The notes: generated by a model not told the origin, from the letters alone. Shown: positions 54,542 through 63,554, numbered from the stretch's first letter. The stretch: 64,000 nucleotides of DNA from Bacteroidales bacterium (GCA_013314715.1 JABUFC010000013.1:1-64000), one strand, 5' to 3'. Numbers and translations are program-made.

Positions 54542-55570
54542 TTATTTATTATTGAATTCTTTAATAAGCTGATCGAGTTGTTCAATTTTTTGTGGTAAAT
54601 GTTTAAAATGTACATATGATTTTTGATAATCTTTAATAGCAAAGGCTGGTGAGCCTTGTAAAATAATGCCTTTTTCTGTAACATTAGAACCGATACCCGA
54701 TTGAGCAGCTATTTTTACTTCATCAGCAATTCTTAAATGGCCAGCGATGCCAACTTGTCCGCCAATCATACAATATTTGCCAATTTTGGTCGATCCAGAA
54801 ACACCACTTTGAGCAGCAATGACGGTTCCTTCGCCAATTTCTACATTATGTCCGATTTGAATGAGATTGTCTAATTTTACCCATTTGCGAATGATGGTAC
54901 TTCCCATGGTGGCTCTATCGATGGTTGTGTTGGCTCCTATTTCAACATAATCTTCTATAACTACATTGCCTAACTGAGGGACTTTTTTGTTTGAGTGGTC
55001 GTTGGCAGTAAATCCAAATCCATCGGCTCCTATTACTGAGTTTGCATGAATAATGCAGTGGTTACCTATTACACAATCTTTATATATTCTAACACCAGAA
55101 TGAATAATAGTGTTTTCGCCAATAATTACATTTTCGCCAATAAAAACATTTGGATATATTTTTGCATTGTTGTGAATAATGGCATTTTTAGAAATATAAG
55201 AAAAAGCACCTATATATACCTTATTGCATAATTTTGCGCTCGTATGAATATACGATGGATATTCTATTCCAGTTGGATGGTGTTCGGTTTCTTTTTGGCA
55301 TATTTCGAGTAATTGAGCAAAAGCTTTGTAAGCGTCGTTTACACGAATTAGAGTACATTCAACTGGATGAGATGGAGTAAAATTATTATTAATTAAAACA
55401 ATGCTCGATTGAGTCTGATATAAATATTTTTCGTACTGGAGATTGGACAAAAAAGAAAGACAACCCTTTTTGCCTTCTTCAATTTTAGCAACTGAGTCAA
55501 CTTCTATATTCTCATCACCCTCAACAGTGCCATTCAGCATTTCAGCTATTTGTTTTGCTGTGAGCTTCAT
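54542..55570 (-). CDS. lpxD: UDP-3-O-acylglucosamine N-acyltransferase
   Basis: Third step of lipid A synthesis. 342 aa from ATG 55570 (MKLTAKQIAEMLNG). The frame runs open to 55684 but overlaps the HD gene, and a -7 box sits at 55587-55594 within that extension. N-terminal uridine-binding domain (about 1-98), hexapeptide left-handed beta-helix (about 105-310) and C-terminal helix. The catalytic His241 is in IGHNVEIG, and the second His is in GHLRIADE. This is the functional copy, in contrast to the paralogue at 8.4-9.3 kb. Confidence 0.95.
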   Translation of the reverse strand: MKLTAKQIAEMLNGTVEGDENIEVDSVAKIEEGKKGCLSFLSNLQYEKYLYQTQSSIVLINNNFTPSHPVECTLIRVNDAYKAFAQLLEICQKETEHHPTGIEYPSYIHTSAKLCNKVYIGAFSYISKNAIIHNNAKIYPNVFIGENVIIGENTIIHSGVRIYKDCVIGNHCIIHANSVIGADGFGFTANDHSNKKVPQLGNVVIEDYVEIGANTTIDRATMGSTIIRKWVKLDNLIQIGHNVEIGEGTVIAAQSGVSGSTKIGKYCMIGGQVGIAGHLRIADEVKIAAQSGIGSNVTEKGIILQGSPAFAIKDYQKSYVHFKHLPQKIEQLDQLIKEFNNK

Positions 55571-55586
55571 TTTTATGTTTTTTTTA

Positions 55587-55594
55587 CAAAAGTA
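55587..55594 (-). promoter_or_regulatory. -7 box of lpxD
   Basis: TACTTTTG on the minus strand, 16 bases before the lpxD ATG at 55570. No clear -33. It supports the internal start and allows lpxD to be expressed apart from the HD gene. Confidence 0.45.
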
Positions 55595-55619
55595 CGATGA
55601 TTTTTTGGAATAAAAAAGG

Positions 55620-56849
55620 TTATTCTTTGCATTCGGGTATAAAACATAGAAAGTACTTAACAACATTTTTCGAAAGCACATCAATATTTAAAATATCAGA
55701 AGCATCGGCAATATCTAATAACTTACCATTTTTATATAAAATGTTGATTTTATTGTCGTGAGTGCTGTAGGCATGATTTTCGGCCGAATCGGAAAAAACA
55801 AGGAAACTGGCTTCTTCTTCGCTAATGTTTAAAAAGGTTTTGGCTTTTTTACGGTATAGGGATATTTTGTTTTCATCGTGAGGTTGGCGTTGAATTTCAA
55901 CTTTAAAAAGTTTACGTTCGATAAAACGCTTTGATAAAAACGAAAGAATTTTATCGTCTGATTGTGCCCATTGTTTAATCCATACTGAAACTTCGGCATC
56001 GTCAATTTGAGCAAAAAATTCAAGCCACTGAGGCTCCATTATTAAATCTTCGTATTGCAATTGATTCGCCCAAAAGGTGTGTAATAATTTTGGAAGTGTC
56101 AATTTGTTTTGACGAAACAGAAATTTTGCACGTCTTAATATTGATAGCAACATAAGTTCGGCAGCCAATACTGTTTTGTGCAAATATACTTGCCAGTACA
56201 TAAGTCGTCGGGCAATTAAAAATTTTTCAATGGAGTAAATGCCTTTTTCTTCAACAGCTAAACTGTCGTTAGAAACCGTAAGCATTTTAATAATTCTTTC
56301 TGTGCCAATAACTCCTTCGGAAACACCGGTAAAAAAGCTATCGCGTTTTAGGTAATCAAGACGGTCCATATCGAGTTGACTGGAAATAAGTTGATGGAGA
56401 AAACGCTTTGAATATAAATTTTTAATGATGTCGATAGCCTTGTCTAAACCACCTTCTAGTTCTTTGTTGAGGTGACACATGAATGCGTAGGTGAGTTGTT
56501 CGTGCTTAATACCTTGTATAATAGTTCCTTCTAATGTATGAGAAAATGGACCATGTCCAATATCGTGAAGTAAAATTGCTAATAATACCGCTTCTGATTC
56601 GGATTCGGTAATGTCAATGCCTTTTGATTTTAATACTTCGATCGCTTGTTGTGTTAAAAAGTAGGCTCCTAAGGAGTGTTGAAAACGAGTATGCATAGCA
56701 CCTGGATAAACATAGTAAGCCATGCCCAGTTGTTTTATATTTCTAAGTCGCTGAAACCAACGATGACTAACAATATATGAGCCCTTTCCAGCTGGCATTT
56801 CGATAAAACCGTGTACGGGGTCGTTGACAATCTTAATTTTATGTTCCAT
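55620..56849 (-). CDS. HD-domain phosphohydrolase (SAMHD1/dGTPase-like, COG1078)
   Basis: 409 aa, cytoplasmic. The metal-binding residues are His58 in RFQHSLGAYF, the HD pair at 95-96 in LHDIGHGPFSHTLEG, and the Asp in QLDMDRLDYLKRD. The N-terminal VNDPVHGFIEMP and RRLRNIKQLGMAYYVYPG-like stretch are standard for this family. Members hydrolyse dNTPs to nucleosides and triphosphate; the true substrate here is not shown. It stops 49 bases before lpxD on the same strand. Confidence 0.9.
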   Translation of the reverse strand: MEHKIKIVNDPVHGFIEMPAGKGSYIVSHRWFQRLRNIKQLGMAYYVYPGAMHTRFQHSLGAYFLTQQAIEVLKSKGIDITESESEAVLLAILLHDIGHGPFSHTLEGTIIQGIKHEQLTYAFMCHLNKELEGGLDKAIDIIKNLYSKRFLHQLISSQLDMDRLDYLKRDSFFTGVSEGVIGTERIIKMLTVSNDSLAVEEKGIYSIEKFLIARRLMYWQVYLHKTVLAAELMLLSILRRAKFLFRQNKLTLPKLLHTFWANQLQYEDLIMEPQWLEFFAQIDDAEVSVWIKQWAQSDDKILSFLSKRFIERKLFKVEIQRQPHDENKISLYRKKAKTFLNISEEEASFLVFSDSAENHAYSTHDNKINILYKNGKLLDIADASDILNIDVLSKNVVKYFLCFIPECKE

Positions 56850-57017
56850 ATGCTTCTTTTAAATTATACAAAGTTCATTATTTTTAGGCGAATAAGCAAT
56901 GTTTTTGAAAAAAAATAAAAATTTTAAAATTTAAAATTATTTTTGAAATACGAAACATTTTAAAATATGAAACGTAAAATTTTATAGAAAAGGCTTTTAA
57001 CCCTAAAATAATTTACA

Positions 57018-57224
57018 ATGATGCTAGATTTTTCTAAAATGATTTTAACAAAAGTAAGTTTCGATCCAAAGCTTTTCCACAAAGAGCTCAGAAAATTGTT
57101 ATTGTGGTTAGGTGACGACCGCGATGAAGTAGAAAGTCTTTATGAGTGGTGCAATGAGAATTATGGCGATATTTATGGCGAAATTATCTCAGAAGAATTT
57201 AAAAATTTTGGTTATCTTGATTAG
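57018..57224 (+). CDS. Small acidic hypothetical protein
   Basis: 68 aa. Predicted helical, acidic C-terminal half: LWLGDDRDEVESLYEWCNE followed by a Tyr/Gly/Asp-rich tail. The N-terminus (MMLDFSKMILTKVSFDP) contains a possible amphipathic helix. Codon use fits the neighbours and a strong terminator follows 38 bases downstream, so it is probably real. No family or function is recognised. Confidence 0.65.
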   Translation: MMLDFSKMILTKVSFDPKLFHKELRKLLLWLGDDRDEVESLYEWCNENYGDIYGEIISEEFKNFGYLD

Positions 57225-57262
57225 CTTTGGACGATAAAACTATTTTTGTTATTACTATTTAC

Positions 57263-57294
57263 CGGGATGCCAGTAAAGAGGCATCCCGTTTGTT
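57263..57294. terminator. Bidirectional terminator between convergent genes
   Basis: CGGGATGCC (57263-57271) and GGCATCCCG (57280-57288) form a perfect 9-bp stem with an 8-base loop, followed by TTTGTTTTT. It separates the small protein gene from the esterase gene, which converge on it. Confidence 0.85.
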
Positions 57295-57295
57295 T

Positions 57296-58411
57296 TTATT
57301 GAACTTCTATTTTTTGTTTATATATCTTATCTTTAGAGTATATTTTTATGATATAAAATCCCGATTTTAAGTTATTTATTTCTAAAAATTTTTTTTCACT
57401 TTTCCATGTTTCTTTTTTTATTTTTATTCCCGTTAAGGTTTCTATTTCAATAATAATAGGATATTTTAATTTTGCTAAGTTCTTAAAATATAATTGGTTT
57501 GATGCAGGATTGGGATAAGCGAATGTGGGATTTATTTCTATGTTTTCAATATTTTCATAAGTGAGATAAAATTTTCGAAAAAAATTCCAGATTTCAATAG
57601 CATAATCAATATCGTTGGCAGGATAATAGAGCCACTGATGATCGGCTCCAATTGCTTTGAAAAAAGCGACATCGGCCTTATGTTGTTCGCTATTATAATA
57701 ATACGATTCAATTGTTATGCTGTCGGATATAATGTTTGGATATGTATAAAACTCATAATGAGTGTCGCATTGGTTGTTTTGTACCCAAAATTGAACCGTT
57801 GCTTCGGCGTTAAGTCCATATTGATTGGAAGAGTATGATACTTGCGAATCGTTGGTGCCATGGAAATGTGCAATAGGAACGTTACGTGAGGGATTACAAT
57901 TTAAACTTGCACCAATCGTGCCTGCTACCGATGCTATTGCTGCTACCATATTAGCTTTTTCGCATGCCATACGTTGCGACATAAATCCACCCATCGAAAA
58001 ACCACAAAAATAAATTTTCTGTGTATTAATATTAAAATGATTTCTAAGACTATCGATGATTGCCAATAAAAAGCCAACATCGTCCACATTCGAATTTAAA
58101 ATAAATCCCATATAACTCGCTCCCGAATTCCAAGCTGTACCAGCAATGCTGTTAAGTGCTTCGGGATAAATAGTTATAAAACCAGCCGTATCGCCGATAT
58201 GATGCATACCAATATTTTGAAAATTATTGATATTATCGCCTAATCCATGTAAACAAAATACAACAGGAACAGGATTTTGTGGGTTATATGGATGAGGAAC
58301 ATATTGTAGGTATTTTCGAGTTTGACCACCAAAGTTCATCGTTATTAATTGTTGCGAAAAAAGATGATAGTGAAATAAGCCCAAAATCAAAAAAAATACA
58401 AATTTCTTCAT
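57296..58411 (-). CDS. T9SS-sorted esterase (PHB depolymerase/feruloyl esterase-like)
   Basis: 371 aa. Signal peptide (to LFSQ near 20), an alpha/beta-hydrolase of the LpqC/CE1 type (about 28-280) and a T9SS type A sorting domain at the C-terminus (about 295-371; PTFAYPNPASNQLYF, LKSGFYIIKIYSKDKIYKQKI). Family features: VVFCLHGLGDN, nucleophile Ser139 in GFSMGG, GTNDSQVSY with the acid, and ADHQWLY with the histidine. It probably cleaves ester bonds in polyesters or polysaccharide decorations after export. Substrate not known. Confidence 0.85.
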   Translation of the reverse strand: MKKFVFFLILGLFHYHLFSQQLITMNFGGQTRKYLQYVPHPYNPQNPVPVVFCLHGLGDNINNFQNIGMHHIGDTAGFITIYPEALNSIAGTAWNSGASYMGFILNSNVDDVGFLLAIIDSLRNHFNINTQKIYFCGFSMGGFMSQRMACEKANMVAAIASVAGTIGASLNCNPSRNVPIAHFHGTNDSQVSYSSNQYGLNAEATVQFWVQNNQCDTHYEFYTYPNIISDSITIESYYYNSEQHKADVAFFKAIGADHQWLYYPANDIDYAIEIWNFFRKFYLTYENIENIEINPTFAYPNPASNQLYFKNLAKLKYPIIIEIETLTGIKIKKETWKSEKKFLEINNLKSGFYIIKIYSKDKIYKQKIEVQ

Positions 58412-58425
58412 ACAAAAAATTTTTT

Positions 58426-58457
58426 CAAATTTAATAACTAAATCGATTCAGTCAAAA
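58426..58457 (-). promoter_or_regulatory. Promoter of the esterase gene
   Basis: On the minus strand TTTG (58457-58454) and TAAATTTG (58433-58426) are 20 bases apart, 15 bases before the ATG at 58411. Confidence 0.55.
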
Positions 58458-58567
58458 AAAATATTTAAGAAAAAAATGTGAATCAAATGTTTCACAACAT
58501 AAAAATTCAAAATGTTTTGTAGTAACTTCGAAGCGTAAAAATCTAATATTTAAGTCTTAAAAGCACT

Positions 58568-60409
58568 ATGGCAAAACGAAAAATTCAATTTAGTCTTGTG
58601 TATCGTGATATGTGGCAATCGTCGGGCAAATATGTTCCACGTATTGATCAACTTAAAAAAATAGCTCCTGTAATTATTGATATGGGATGTTTTTCGCGTA
58701 TTGAAACGAATGGAGGTGCTTTTGAACAAGTGAATTTGCTATATGGTGAAAATCCCAATCAAGTGGTTCGCGAATGGGTAAAACCTTTTAACGAAGCGGG
58801 TATTCAGACTCACATGCTTGAGCGAGCATTGAATGGTATTCGCATGTTCCCTGTTCCAGCCGATGTAAGAAGGCTTATGTATAAAGTTAAAAAAGCACAG
58901 GGAGTAGATATTGCCCGTTCATTTTGCGGATTAAACGACTATAGAAACCTTGAATTATCAATAAAATATGCTAAAGAGGCCGGAATGATTTCTCAGGCTG
59001 CTTTGTCTATTACTCATAGTCCTGTTCATACGATTGAACATTATATGGGAGTAGTTGATAAAGCAGTTGAATATGGAACAGACGAAATCTGTTTAAAAGA
59101 TATGGCTGGTGTTGGGCGCCCTGTGTTTTTGGGCAAATTGGTGACTGAAATTAAAAGAAAATACCCACATATTAAAGTCCAGTATCACGGGCATTCGGGA
59201 CCAGGTTTATCTATGGCTTCAACACTCGAAGTGGCAAAGGCAGGAGCCGACTATATTGATGTTGCCATGGAACCTTTGTCGTGGGGAATGGTTCACCCCG
59301 ATGTAATTTCAGTACGCGAAATGTTGCACGATGCTGGTTTTGAAGTTCCCGAGATTAATATGACTGCCTATATGGAAGCCCGACGATTAAATCAGGAATT
59401 TATAGATGAGTGGTTAGGACTATTTATCGATTCAAAAAACCGTTATATGTCGTCGTTGCTTTTAGGTTGTGGGTTGCCAGGTGGAATGATGGGAAGTATG
59501 ATGGCCGATTTGAGAGGAGTTTTAGATGGCATCAATAATACGTTAAAAAATGCAGGTAAACCTACTTTAACACAAGATCAGATGCTTGTCAAATTGTTTG
59601 ATGAAGTTGCTTATGTTTGGCCTAAATTAGGCTATCCTCCATTGGTTACACCTTTTAGTCAATATGTTAAAAATGTTGCCTTGTTAAATGTTATGTTTAT
59701 GTTACAAGGCAAAGAGCGTTATCAAATGATCGACAAAAATACTTGGGATATGATTTTAGGTAAAGCTGGTAAGCTACCTGGCGAATTAGCACCTGAAATT
59801 ATTGAATTAGCTCAAAAACAAGGAATGGAATTTTATACTGGAACGCCTCAAGATGCTTATCCCGATGAATTGGATAAATACCGGAAGCAAATGGCTGACA
59901 ATGGATGGGATGTTGGACAAGACGAAGAAGAACTTTTTGAATTAGCTATGCACGAACGTCAATACCTTGATTATAAAAGTGGATTAGCTAAAAAACGCTT
60001 CGAAGAAGAAGTTCAAAAAGCTCGTCAGTTGCTTGCTACCTCAAATCAAACACAAGTTAATGTTGAGAAAAAAGAAACGGCTAAATCTACTCAGGTGCAA
60101 ACTGTTGTCGATTTGCCTAACGATGCCAATCATAAACATTTAGTTGCACCTATTAAAGGTAAAGTTGTTTTTGGATTTCACGAGATTATTGAAGATAAGT
60201 TTGTTAAAGTGGGCGATAGCGTTAAAAAAGGTGAGCGTATTTGTTACATATATTCCGAATTATTTCAAGGATTCGAAGAAATTACTGCACCCGAAGATGG
60301 GGTTATTACCCATATTGTTGTAAAACAGGGTTCATCTGTTAAAAAGGGTGAAACATTAGTGGTTATTAAAGTTAATCAACCTGCCGAGATAGAAAAAAAA
60401 GTTTCTTAA
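58568..60409 (+). CDS. OadA/PycB-type carboxyltransferase with biotinyl-like domain lacking the lysine
   Basis: 613 aa. HMGL-like TIM barrel (about 5-285): RDMWQSSG at the position of the family's RDxHQS, the metal/carbamyl Lys in CLKDMAG (near 177), and HGHSGPG for the HxH ligands. The conserved carboxyltransferase domain follows (about 300-470; LLGCGLPGGMMGSM, PLVTPFSQYVKNVA). A linker and a barrel-sandwich domain (525-601) end the protein. There the biotinylated motif, normally A-M-K-M, is replaced by SELFQGFEEI (563-572) without Lys. So it may not carry biotin itself. Such proteins act in pyruvate carboxylase, oxaloacetate decarboxylase or methylmalonyl-CoA systems. pckA follows after 10 bases, pointing to oxaloacetate metabolism. 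Confidence 0.8.
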   Translation: MAKRKIQFSLVYRDMWQSSGKYVPRIDQLKKIAPVIIDMGCFSRIETNGGAFEQVNLLYGENPNQVVREWVKPFNEAGIQTHMLERALNGIRMFPVPADVRRLMYKVKKAQGVDIARSFCGLNDYRNLELSIKYAKEAGMISQAALSITHSPVHTIEHYMGVVDKAVEYGTDEICLKDMAGVGRPVFLGKLVTEIKRKYPHIKVQYHGHSGPGLSMASTLEVAKAGADYIDVAMEPLSWGMVHPDVISVREMLHDAGFEVPEINMTAYMEARRLNQEFIDEWLGLFIDSKNRYMSSLLLGCGLPGGMMGSMMADLRGVLDGINNTLKNAGKPTLTQDQMLVKLFDEVAYVWPKLGYPPLVTPFSQYVKNVALLNVMFMLQGKERYQMIDKNTWDMILGKAGKLPGELAPEIIELAQKQGMEFYTGTPQDAYPDELDKYRKQMADNGWDVGQDEEELFELAMHERQYLDYKSGLAKKRFEEEVQKARQLLATSNQTQVNVEKKETAKSTQVQTVVDLPNDANHKHLVAPIKGKVVFGFHEIIEDKFVKVGDSVKKGERICYIYSELFQGFEEITAPEDGVITHIVVKQGSSVKKGETLVVIKVNQPAEIEKKVS

Positions 60410-60419
60410 TCTTTAAATT

Positions 60420-62057
60420 ATGAGCCAGAATTTAATAAGTGATTTGCAAAAATTAGGTATTAGTAACGTTCAAAAATTGTATTATAATCTTTCGTACGAT
60501 GAGCTTTTTAAACACGAAACCGACGAACAATTAACCGGTTACGAAAAAGGATTTGTTACTAACTTAGGCGCAGTTGCGGTAGATACAGGAATATTTACAG
60601 GACGAAGTCCAAAAGATAAATACATTGTAAAAGATAGCGAAACCGAAAATAAAGTTTGGTGGGCAGGTGCCGGTAAAAAAGGCTCCGATAATAAGCCGAT
60701 TAACGAGGAACAATGGGATTATCTTTTAAATATAGCACAAAAACAATTAAGTGGCAAAAAACTCTATGTAAACGATGTTTATGCAGGGGCAAACCATAAT
60801 ACTCGCCTTAAAATACGTGTTATATCTGAAATAGCATGGGCATCGCATTTTGTTAAAAATATGTTTATCCGTCCTACCGACGAAGAATTAAAAGACTTTG
60901 AACCCGATTTTATTCTATACCATGCATGTAAAGCTGTTAACCCTCGTTGGAAAGAAATGAACATGAACAGCGAAGTCTTTGTGGTTTTTCATTTAACAAA
61001 AAAAATGGCAGTTATTGGTGGTACTTGGTATGGTGGCGAAATTAAAAAAGGTATCTTTACCGTTATGAATTATTTTTTACCCTTAAAAGGTATTGCTGCC
61101 ATGCACTGCTCTGCCAATGTTGGCGAAAAAAATGATACAGCTTTGTTCTTTGGTTTGTCAGGAACCGGTAAAACTACATTATCTACCGACCCTGAACGTA
61201 TGCTAATTGGCGACGATGAACATGGTTGGGACGACGACGGAGTATTTAATTTCGAAGGTGGATGTTATGCTAAGTGTATAAACCTCAATCCCGAAAAAGA
61301 ACCAGATATTTATCATGCCATTAAAAGAGATGCGTTGTTAGAAAATGTTGTTTTTGACCCTAAAACAGGCGAAATTGATTTTAATAGTGCTGCCAAAACA
61401 GAGAATACTCGTGTATCATATCCTATTTATCATATTAAAAATATTGTAACACCGGTTTCGAAAGGACCGCATGCGCAAACGATTATATTTTTGAGTGCCG
61501 ATGCTTTTGGAGTATTGCCACCGGTTGCTATTCTTAGTAAAGATGAAGCCATGTATTATTTTTTAAGCGGCTATACAGCAAAACTTGCAGGAACAGAACG
61601 AGGAATTATAGAGCCTGTGCCTACATTTTCAGCCGCATTTGGAGCCGCATTTTTGCCATTGCACCCTACCGTTTATGCTCAGGTATTAGCAAAAAAAATG
61701 GACGAACACAACACCAAAGCATATTTAGTAAACACCGGTTGGATTGGTGGAGCTTTCGGAACAGGTAAACGTATTGATATTGTTGCTACACGAAATATAA
61801 TTAGAGCTATTTTAAACGGAAGTATTCAGCACGTTGAAACCGAAAAAATGCCTATTTTCAACCTCACCATACCTAAACAATTACCCGGCATCGATAGTAA
61901 ATTATTAAACCCTCGAAATGCTTGGTTAGACGCTTCTGCTTACGATAAACAAGCCAAAATGCTTGCTATTAAGTTTATAGAAAACTTCACAGCCTTTACC
62001 GATAACGATGAAGGTAAGCGATTGGCACAATTTGGACCTATACTAAAATACAACTAA
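60420..62057 (+). CDS. pckA: Phosphoenolpyruvate carboxykinase (ATP)
   Basis: Interconverts oxaloacetate and ATP with PEP, ADP and CO2; first step of gluconeogenesis, or CO2 fixation in fermenting Bacteroidota. 545 aa. Substrate-binding [12 protein letters not shown], kinase-1a loop [11 protein letters not shown] (near 246-256), kinase-2 [13 protein letters not shown], and the Arg-bearing [15 protein letters not shown]. It lies 10 bases downstream of the OadA-like gene and is probably cotranscribed. No anomaly. Confidence 0.97.
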   Translation: MSQNLISDLQKLGISNVQKLYYNLSYDELFKHETDEQLTGYEKGFVTNLGAVAVDTGIFTGRSPKDKYIVKDSETENKVWWAGAGKKGSDNKPINEEQWDYLLNIAQKQLSGKKLYVNDVYAGANHNTRLKIRVISEIAWASHFVKNMFIRPTDEELKDFEPDFILYHACKAVNPRWKEMNMNSEVFVVFHLTKKMAVIGGTWYGGEIKKGIFTVMNYFLPLKGIAAMHCSANVGEKNDTALFFGLSGTGKTTLSTDPERMLIGDDEHGWDDDGVFNFEGGCYAKCINLNPEKEPDIYHAIKRDALLENVVFDPKTGEIDFNSAAKTENTRVSYPIYHIKNIVTPVSKGPHAQTIIFLSADAFGVLPPVAILSKDEAMYYFLSGYTAKLAGTERGIIEPVPTFSAAFGAAFLPLHPTVYAQVLAKKMDEHNTKAYLVNTGWIGGAFGTGKRIDIVATRNIIRAILNGSIQHVETEKMPIFNLTIPKQLPGIDSKLLNPRNAWLDASAYDKQAKMLAIKFIENFTAFTDNDEGKRLAQFGPILKYN

Positions 62058-62068
62058 ATGCTAAAATA

Positions 62069-62097
62069 TTTGATTTAAAAAATATTTATTACTTTTG
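62069..62097 (+). promoter_or_regulatory. Promoter of the tRNA-Lys gene
   Basis: TTTG at 62069-62072 and TACTTTTG at 62090-62097 are separated by 17 bases. The tRNA starts at 62108. The clearest consensus promoter in the window. Confidence 0.75.
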
Positions 62098-62107
62098 CAC
62101 CACGTTT

Positions 62108-62180
62108 CGGTCCGTAGCTCAGCTGGTAGAGCACGTGACTCTTAATCATGGGGTCGAGGGTTCGATTCCCTCCGGACCGA
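62108..62180 (+). tRNA. tRNA-Lys (anticodon CTT)
   Basis: 73-base cloverleaf: acceptor CGGTCCG with CGGACCG, D stem GCTC/GAGC, anticodon stem CGTGA/TCATG (one G-U) with loop CTCTTAA, T stem GAGGG/CCCTC with loop TTCGATT, and discriminator A. CCA is not encoded. Confidence 0.97.
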
Positions 62181-62190
62181 CTATAAAAAT

Positions 62191-62228
62191 AAGGGGTTTC
62201 AGACGTTTTAAGTTTGAAGCCCTTTTTT
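62191..62228 (+). terminator. Terminator after tRNA-Lys
   Basis: AAGGGGTTTCA and TGAAGCCCTT form an imperfect stem with a bulge, followed by TTTTTTC. It begins 11 bases after the tRNA end. Confidence 0.6.
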
Positions 62229-62278
62229 CATTTGCACACCCTTTACACGCAAAAATATACGGACAGTGTTTTATAGTT

Positions 62279-62377
62279 AAGACCTTTGCAAAACTCCTTT
62301 TTTCTTCTCATGTAATTGAAAATAAGATTGATTTTTTTACGATTACTGTTGTTTTATTCTAATTTTGCAAAGGTCTT
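62279..62377. mobile_element. 99-bp MITE-like element, copy 1
   Basis: The ends are perfect 15-bp inverted repeats: AAGACCTTTGCAAAA at 62279-62293 and TTTTGCAAAGGTCTT at 62363-62377. The interior is AT-rich and non-coding. A nearly identical copy lies at 63338-63436 in the same orientation. The right end also contains TAATTTTG, a match to the promoter -7 box. No transposase with these ends is visible. Confidence 0.75.
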
Positions 62378-62393
62378 GATTTATATTTGCAAC

Positions 62394-62660
62394 ATGTATG
62401 TACGAATTATAACATCACTGAATTCGCTCTCAAAAAGCCGTTCAAATAGTTGAATATGCATGATGGGAATAAAATAAAACAACGTATGGTTCGACATGTA
62501 GGAACTGCACTTAATGATGATGATTTAAAACGGCTCAAACATATCGCCATAGCTTTATGCTTATCGCGACAGTTACAATATCGTATTGTGAGTGTTAGAA
62601 AAGGAAGTCTAATCACAAATTATACGTCAATCGTTGTAAAGTGTACAACTAATTATTTTA
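62394..62660 (+). pseudogene. Decayed transposase N-terminus (IS1634-like)
   Basis: From ATG 62394 the frame reads MYVRIITSLNSLSK. After a shift, AVQIVEY appears near 62435-62455, and after another shift HDGNKIKQRMVRHVGTALND and LKRLKHIAIAL (62459-62560). Joined, they give the N-terminus typical of IS1634/IS4-related transposases (MYVRI...AVQ-[IV]-VEY...G-K-x-K-x-x-x-V-[RK]-H-[IV]-GTA). At least two frameshifts and the loss of the catalytic region make it non-functional. A possible remnant of the C-terminal end, with KKFYQSVGLKRSNIPF and a stop at 62776, follows. The family is from memory of the motif. Confidence 0.65.
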
Positions 62661-62802
62661 CGTGATAAAAAAAATGAATAATCGCTCTGGTATTACGTCA
62701 AATATAACTCAACAAACAAAAAAATTTTATCAATCCGTTGGCTTAAAAAGATCAAATATTCCATTTATGATCGAATAAAGCATTGACATATAATTACTTG
62801 TA

Positions 62803-62827
62803 AAATCATGTAGTGCCTACATGATTT
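62803..62827. repeat. Perfect 11-bp hairpin
   Basis: AAATCATGTAG (62803-62813) and CTACATGATTT (62817-62827) around TGC. No T-run follows. It lies just after the presumed end of the transposase remnant and may be part of that element. Confidence 0.5.
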
Positions 62828-62884
62828 CTTATGTGTTTGTATATCATTTACTTAAATATAATAGGTGGCGAAGTCGTGGGAAGA

Positions 62885-62903
62885 TCCCGAAACAAGTTCG
62901 GGA
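62885..62903. repeat. REP-like palindrome
   Basis: TCCCGAA-ACAAG-TTCGGGA, a 7-bp stem in a GC-richer patch, directly before the 54-bp array. The following TGACG and the array's own hairpins give it the look of a dispersed intergenic repeat. Confidence 0.5.
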
Positions 62904-62960
62904 TGACGAATGGTGAGTGAGTATTGCCTATTTCAAAAGACAACCATACTACCCTCCAAC

Positions 62961-63260
62961 CGTCATGCTGAACTTGTTTTAGCATCTCCTCAAATTACAA
63001 CACTACCTCCCGACCATCATACTGAACTTGTTTCAGCGACTCCTCAAACTACAACACTACCTCCCGACCGTCATACTGAACTTGTTTTAGCATCTCCTCA
63101 AACAACAACACTACCTCCCGACCATCATACTGAACTTGTTTTAGCATCTCCTCAAATTACAACACTACCTCCCGACCGTCATACTGAACTTGTTTTAGCA
63201 TCTCCTCAAACAACAACACTACCTCCCGACCGTCATACTGAACTCGTTTCAGTATCTCCA
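62961..63260. repeat. 54-bp tandem repeat array
   Basis: Five full units begin at 62961, 63015, 63069, 63123 and 63177, and a partial sixth at 63231. A weaker relative lies at 63286-63312. Each unit begins with C[GA]TCAT[GA]CTGAACTTGTTT[TC]AGC, which can fold as a short hairpin, then a linker with ACAACACTACCTCCCGAC. Because 54 is divisible by three a frame stays open across the array, but differences between units are mostly at codon positions 1 and 2, so it is probably not coding. Confidence 0.85.
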
Positions 63261-63337
63261 TAAAACCCAACACTCACCCATAAAACGTCATACTGATTTT
63301 ATTTCAGCATCCAGTCAAAAAACATCATTCACATCAT

Positions 63338-63436
63338 GAAACCTTTGCAAAACTCCTTTTTTCTTCTCATGTAATTGAAAATAAGATTGATTTTTTAACG
63401 ATTACTGTTGTTTTATTCTAATTTTGCAAAGGTCTT
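63338..63436. mobile_element. 99-bp MITE-like element, copy 2
   Basis: Same length and interior as copy 1, with only a few differences: one in the T-run after AAGATTGA and a changed left tip (GAAACC for AAGACC). The right end keeps TTTTGCAAAGGTCTT (63422-63436). Direct orientation relative to copy 1, 960 bases apart, flanking the transposase remnant and the 54-bp array. Confidence 0.75.
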
Positions 63437-63554
63437 ATTTTCTGATTTTTCTAATTTTATAACGCTTAAATAAACATTATTTCTGGAATATAATAATAAA
63501 TATCAATATGTTATTAACAATCACATATTTGCATGTTAATAGCCTTGCAAAGAA
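63437..63554. other. AT-rich spacer with nothing recognised
   Basis: Between MITE copy 2 and the 173-bp array. No open frame, RNA gene or clear inverted repeat is visible. The stretch CCTTGCAAAGAA at 63543-63554 faintly resembles the MITE end. Confidence 0.4.

Noticed and set aside
55571-55684. Upstream extension of lpxD
   Set aside because: It overlaps the HD gene, contains a promoter box, and LpxD proteins begin at the MKLTAKQIAEML segment.
62135-62362. 75-codon frame after tRNA-Lys
   Set aside because: It starts inside the tRNA and crosses its terminator and the first MITE; no coding features are seen.
62961-63230. CRISPR array
   Set aside because: The whole 54-bp unit repeats with no unique spacers, and no cas gene is in the window.
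62910-63263. Open frame of 117 codons over the 54-bp array
   Set aside because: The period is a multiple of three, so openness follows by itself. Differences between units change amino acids more than silent positions, there is no promoter or signal peptide, and the core is a hairpin-type dispersed repeat.
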